A stretch of 64,000 nt of DNA from JANLVJ01 sp031363945. GTDB taxonomy: Bacteria > Bacteroidota > Bacteroidia > Sphingobacteriales > Sphingobacteriaceae. The translations under genes and the position numbers were made by a program. The DNA lies in assembly GCA_031363945.1 (NCBI GenBank), contig JANLVJ010000070.1:1-64000 (forward strand), in the 5' to 3' direction. How positions within the stretch are numbered: the first letter of the stretch is position 1; every line of letters starts with the position of its first letter. Below, piece by piece: positions 61,529 to 64,000 of this stretch. The notes beneath the pieces were generated by a model. It had not been told where the DNA came from. It saw only the letters and a list, made by a program, of their open reading frames with translations, and did no database searches.

Positions 61529-61558
61529 CAAAGGTATAAAAAATCTGATTATTACAAA
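61529..61558 (-). promoter_or_regulatory. Promoter of the str operon (TTTG / TAccTTTG)
   Basis: On the minus strand TTTG (61555-61558) is followed after 18 bases by TACCTTTG (61529-61536), which agrees with both parts of the Bacteroidota promoter. The start site should fall about 45 bases before rpsL. It is the clearest promoter in the window. Confidence 0.8.
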
Positions 61559-61725
61559 CCTGGTTTTCATTTATTTGTAATTGTTTTCTAAAAGTAATTG
61601 AGTTACCGCTGAAGCCACATTTTATTAAAAAGACAAACTATTTAAGAGCAGGTTGTTGTTAACTAGCGCCAAGGTACGTAGTTTTTAACAGCTCATTCAA
61701 TACCTTTACATCATATAATCAATTC

Positions 61726-62601
61726 ATGATACAAAAATTAAGTATTTTCTTTTTACTGGCATTATTACTACAATGCTCAAATACGTACGCCCAGTTCGAA
61801 AAACTACTGCATCAGGCAGACAGCACGTTGAAATCTTTAGATACATCAAGGCCTTTAGTAAAGCAAACAGGCACATCTACCAGCCAGACAAGTACTAGTA
61901 ATTCAGTATCACCTGTTTCCGGCACATCTGTTTCTCAGAAAACTAAAACAACAACTACAACCGTTAAGCCCGGTAATTCAGGTCTAAGCTTGCCAGATAT
62001 GACAGGTGGCATCAAACAGGCACTTGAAAAAGGTCTGCTTGCTGGGGTTCAGCAAGTTTCAGCACCTGATGGTTTTTTGAAAAATGCAGCGATTAAACTT
62101 GCCTTTCCACCAGAAGCCAGGCAGGCAGAGCAAACGTTACGCAGTCTGGGGATGAATAAGTTATGTGATGATGTAATCGTATCAATGAACCGTGCGGCAG
62201 AAGATGCAACAAAAAAAGCAATACCGATTTTTCTGGCAGCCATTAAGAAATTAAGTATAAAAGATGCGGAAGGAATACTTGCAGGGCCAGATAATTCGGC
62301 AACCCAGTTTTTTCAAGCCCATACAAATGAGGCTCTTGCTATCGCATTCAAACCTGTAATTGATAGTAGTCTTAGAAAAGTTAATGCAGATACGTATTAT
62401 GAAACTGCAGCCTCTGCCTATAACAAAATACCCTTTACAACACATAAACTGAATACTGATCTTGCAGTATACGCTACACAAAAGTCAACAGAAGGTTTAT
62501 TTAAAACGATCGCTCAGGAGGAATTAAAAATCAGAACACAGTCTGGTGCACGCAGCACACCCCTGATGAAGAAGGTATTCGGGTATTTTCAGAAAAACTA
62601 A
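61726..62601 (+). CDS. DUF4197 domain protein, secreted
   Basis: The 291-residue protein has a signal peptide (MIQKLSIFFLLALLLQCSNTYAQ-like, cleaved near residue 22), in which a Cys might alternatively be lipidated. A Thr/Ser-rich linker (about 40-85) follows, then the DUF4197 domain: MTGGIKQALEKGLLAGVQQV, IKLAFPPEARQAEQTLRSLG, CDDVIVSMNRAAEDATKKA and TDLAVYATQKSTEGLFKTIA. The domain is helical, widespread in Gram-negative bacteria and of unknown function. A TAccTTTA element about 20 bases upstream is a near-consensus promoter. It diverges from rpsL. Confidence 0.88.
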   Translation: MIQKLSIFFLLALLLQCSNTYAQFEKLLHQADSTLKSLDTSRPLVKQTGTSTSQTSTSNSVSPVSGTSVSQKTKTTTTTVKPGNSGLSLPDMTGGIKQALEKGLLAGVQQVSAPDGFLKNAAIKLAFPPEARQAEQTLRSLGMNKLCDDVIVSMNRAAEDATKKAIPIFLAAIKKLSIKDAEGILAGPDNSATQFFQAHTNEALAIAFKPVIDSSLRKVNADTYYETAASAYNKIPFTTHKLNTDLAVYATQKSTEGLFKTIAQEELKIRTQSGARSTPLMKKVFGYFQKN

Positions 62602-62709
62602 GTAATAACCTATATCAAAATTATGTTAAATCAAAAATTGGTCTGATGTAACTACCGCCCACTATGAGTAGCGATTATTATTTGGGTTCACAGAGGTGAA
62701 TAGTGGTTA

Positions 62710-63153
62710 TCATTTAGGTTTATAAACGTGAATTGACTCCCCTACTATCTTCCATTCATCTTTAATTTTTTCAAGCATTTTAAACTCATACGTATAAGTT
62801 TTATCGCCTGTGGTTGATAGAGATAACTCGTTATGATTAACCCATGCAGAATTGCCGTTAATACTTAGTTTGTAGTTAGTGTTTTTAGAAGAGCCACCAT
62901 GACCCATTGGTAGGGACAGATTAACCATATTAGCGGGAGGCACATCATAAGTTGCGCCCTCAGGAGTGGAAATCAGAATTCTGCTGTAAGGCCGGATATA
63001 CCAGCAGGAGGCATGCGCAGCGGCATCTCCTGATCTCCAGGTAGCAGACTCTTTTTCAAGCACTAATTTAATTGCTGCAGAGTCAGCAGTCTGGGCTGAA
63101 CAAGTAACGAAGGGCAAGCTTAAAAGAAGTAAAAATAAAAAGCTATGTTTCAT
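62710..63153 (-). CDS. Secreted NTF2-like (DUF4440/SnoaL-like) protein
   Basis: From ATG 63153 the protein has 147 residues with signal peptide MKHSFLFLLLLSLPFVTCSA (cleavage near Gln21). The mature part begins SAAIKLVLEKESATWRSGD, the helix typical of NTF2-like folds, and ends YTYEFKMLEKIKDEWKIVGE then SIHVYKPK, the usual last strands. Such proteins bind small ligands or are inactive enzymes. The longer frame to 63240 adds a basic stretch without support. It follows the partial M1 peptidase gene on the same strand, with a hairpin/IS relic between. Confidence 0.78.
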   Translation of the reverse strand: MKHSFLFLLLLSLPFVTCSAQTADSAAIKLVLEKESATWRSGDAAAHASCWYIRPYSRILISTPEGATYDVPPANMVNLSLPMGHGGSSKNTNYKLSINGNSAWVNHNELSLSTTGDKTYTYEFKMLEKIKDEWKIVGESIHVYKPK

Positions 63154-63215
63154 AGATTGAATTTTGCCGGCACCACACAGCACTCTCTTAAAGATAACAT
63201 AAAAGACATAAAAAA

Positions 63216-63289
63216 AACTGCGCCGTTTTAGACTGCCCACAAATAGTGTCTAACTTTTGGGGGGCTGTCCATTAACGAGAAGCGCAGTT
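63216..63289. repeat. Terminator-like stem containing a relic of an insertion-sequence end
   Basis: AACTGCGC (63216-63223) and GCGCAGTT (63282-63289) are exact reverse complements, with A and T runs outside them, so they form a terminator-like stem in both directions. The 58-base loop holds 63245-63271, which read on the minus strand starts TGGACAGCCCCCCAAAAG and ends in TAGACACT. This closely resembles the terminal repeats of IS3-family (IS150-group) elements. No transposase or second end is found. The match is from memory. Confidence 0.45.
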
Positions 63290-63316
63290 CTTTTTATCTA
63301 TCAACGGTGAACTGAA

Positions 63317-64000
63317 TTATTTCGCTGGTGTAAATGTATTATTTGACTCGTTAACATCTGGTAACGTCTTATCAGGATCAATCTTGACAGATTCAATTTT
63401 TGCGCTCGAATGAAAAGTAACAGTCCAACTTTCGCCACGCTGCCATACTTCAACAGGTAGATTAAGGCGTGTTGTTTTTCCTCCGACTTCCTTCACTTCA
63501 AGTGTAACAGGCATAACCATTTTCTGTAAATTCTGAATGGTTATCAGGGCACCCTTTGATGGATCATTTTCGATGTACTCAACACCCTTAACTGCCTGAT
63601 CAAGTTTCCAGGTATTCAAGTACCAGCTGCGCCAGAACCAGCCAAGATCTTCACCAGCCACATTCTCAATGCTTCTGAAGAAATCATTCGGTGTAGGATG
63701 CTTAAAAGCCCAATGCTGTATATAGCTACGGAAAGCCTCATCAAATCGTGCTGCTCCCAAGACCTGTGATCTAAGAAGTTCCAGTGCATGACCCGGTTTA
63801 ACATATGCTTCAATCCCGAGGCGATTGAATTGGATGACATCAGGTAAATTTAAACTTGCTTCCTGATTACCACCTAATATATAAGGTGCATAACGAGACA
63901 TATCAAACTTTGTATTGTATTCACCATGGTTAAAATTTTCTGTACTTAGAATATTGATGAAGGTATTAAAGCCCTCATCCATCCAGGCAAACTTACGCTC
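63317..64000 (-). CDS. M1 family metallopeptidase, C-terminal part
   Basis: The frame is open to the window edge at 64000 and encodes 227 residues of the C-terminus, starting ERKFAWMDEGFNTFINILST. WMDEGFN contains the Glu zinc ligand that follows HExxH by 18 residues in M1 aminopeptidases; HExxH itself is outside the window. The later part matches the helical gluzincin C-terminal region (AFRSYIQHWAFKHPTPNDFF, GEDLGWFWRSWYLNTWKLD). The end is a beta-rich domain and a Pro/Ala tail. In Bacteroidota such enzymes are exported. The start lies beyond the window. Confidence 0.88.
   Translation of the reverse strand, partial: ERKFAWMDEGFNTFINILSTENFNHGEYNTKFDMSRYAPYILGGNQEASLNLPDVIQFNRLGIEAYVKPGHALELLRSQVLGAARFDEAFRSYIQHWAFKHPTPNDFFRSIENVAGEDLGWFWRSWYLNTWKLDQAVKGVEYIENDPSKGALITIQNLQKMVMPVTLEVKEVGGKTTRLNLPVEVWQRGESWTVTFHSSAKIESVKIDPDKTLPDVNESNNTFTPAK

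Noticed and set aside
1..64000. CRISPR arrays, tRNA or rRNA genes, complete transposons and phage genes
   Set aside because: I looked for regularly spaced repeats, cloverleaf-like clusters, rRNA signature sequences and transposase motifs and saw none; short tRNA-like folds could still be missed by eye.

Overview
The window reads as chromosomal DNA of a Bacteroidota bacterium, most likely of the Sphingobacteriaceae (Pedobacter/Mucilaginibacter-like). The support is gene content typical of that group (DUF5606 protein, Porin_10-type porin, mitochondrial-type aconitase, two-start-type PruA with a long N-terminus, FtsX-type ABC permease of about 800 residues), the absence of clear Shine-Dalgarno sequences, and several matches to the Bacteroidota -7 promoter element TAnnTTTG (rpsL, rpsH, rplC, lpxK, tolC-like and others). 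The genus is not resolved. No rRNA, tRNA, CRISPR array or intact insertion sequence was seen.

Layout. 1-141: end of msrA. 161-4729 (-): a MacA/MacB-like tripartite export operon (adaptor, ATPase, permease), divergent from 5073-7782 (+), a sigma-54 activator/histidine kinase pair that probably controls it. 7829-12908 (+): metabolic and housekeeping genes (polysaccharide deacetylase, NmrA-like reductase, aconitase, PAP2 phosphatase, rlmH). 12920-15433 (-): a tiny membrane protein and a conserved cluster of uncharacterised Bacteroidota proteins next to a cyclophilin. 15519-21899: a secreted protein of the so-called asparagine synthetase B group, a lipoprotein, a porin, purine nucleoside phosphorylase and lpxK. 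21971-26457 (+): pruA, an acyl-CoA carboxylase beta subunit and an M42 peptidase. 26725-28975: a zone of decay with a pentapeptide-repeat gene cut by one stop codon, an RlpA-like gene, and the eroded remains of a second kinase-tolC pair. 28977-36888 (-): a complete heavy-metal RND efflux cassette (response regulator, kinase, TolC-like, CzcB-like, CzcA-like), with an outer-membrane-like protein divergent from it. 38039-41556 (-): SDR, GNAT and dnaK.

41815-61478 (-) is the str-S10-spc-alpha ribosomal supercluster, from rpsL to rplQ, including fusA, secY, map, infA and rpoA. It is not one simple transcript: a strong terminator follows rpsJ, an uncharacterised membrane-protein gene sits between rpsJ and rplC, and separate promoter-like elements lie before rplC and before rpsH. 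Past rpsL lie a DUF4197 protein, an NTF2-like secreted protein, a relic of an insertion-sequence end and a partial M1 metallopeptidase.

The most interesting signals are the decayed duplicate of the metal-efflux regulator/outer-membrane genes directly after czcA (the kinase remnant has lost its phospho-accepting histidine), the single-stop pentapeptide-repeat gene, the rpsJ-rplC break with an inserted TerB/PH-like membrane gene, an 11-bp-phased direct repeat in the efflux control region, and a secreted protein whose motifs suggest a class I amidotransferase-like fold rather than asparagine synthetase. I did not find convincing evidence of a wholly new system.
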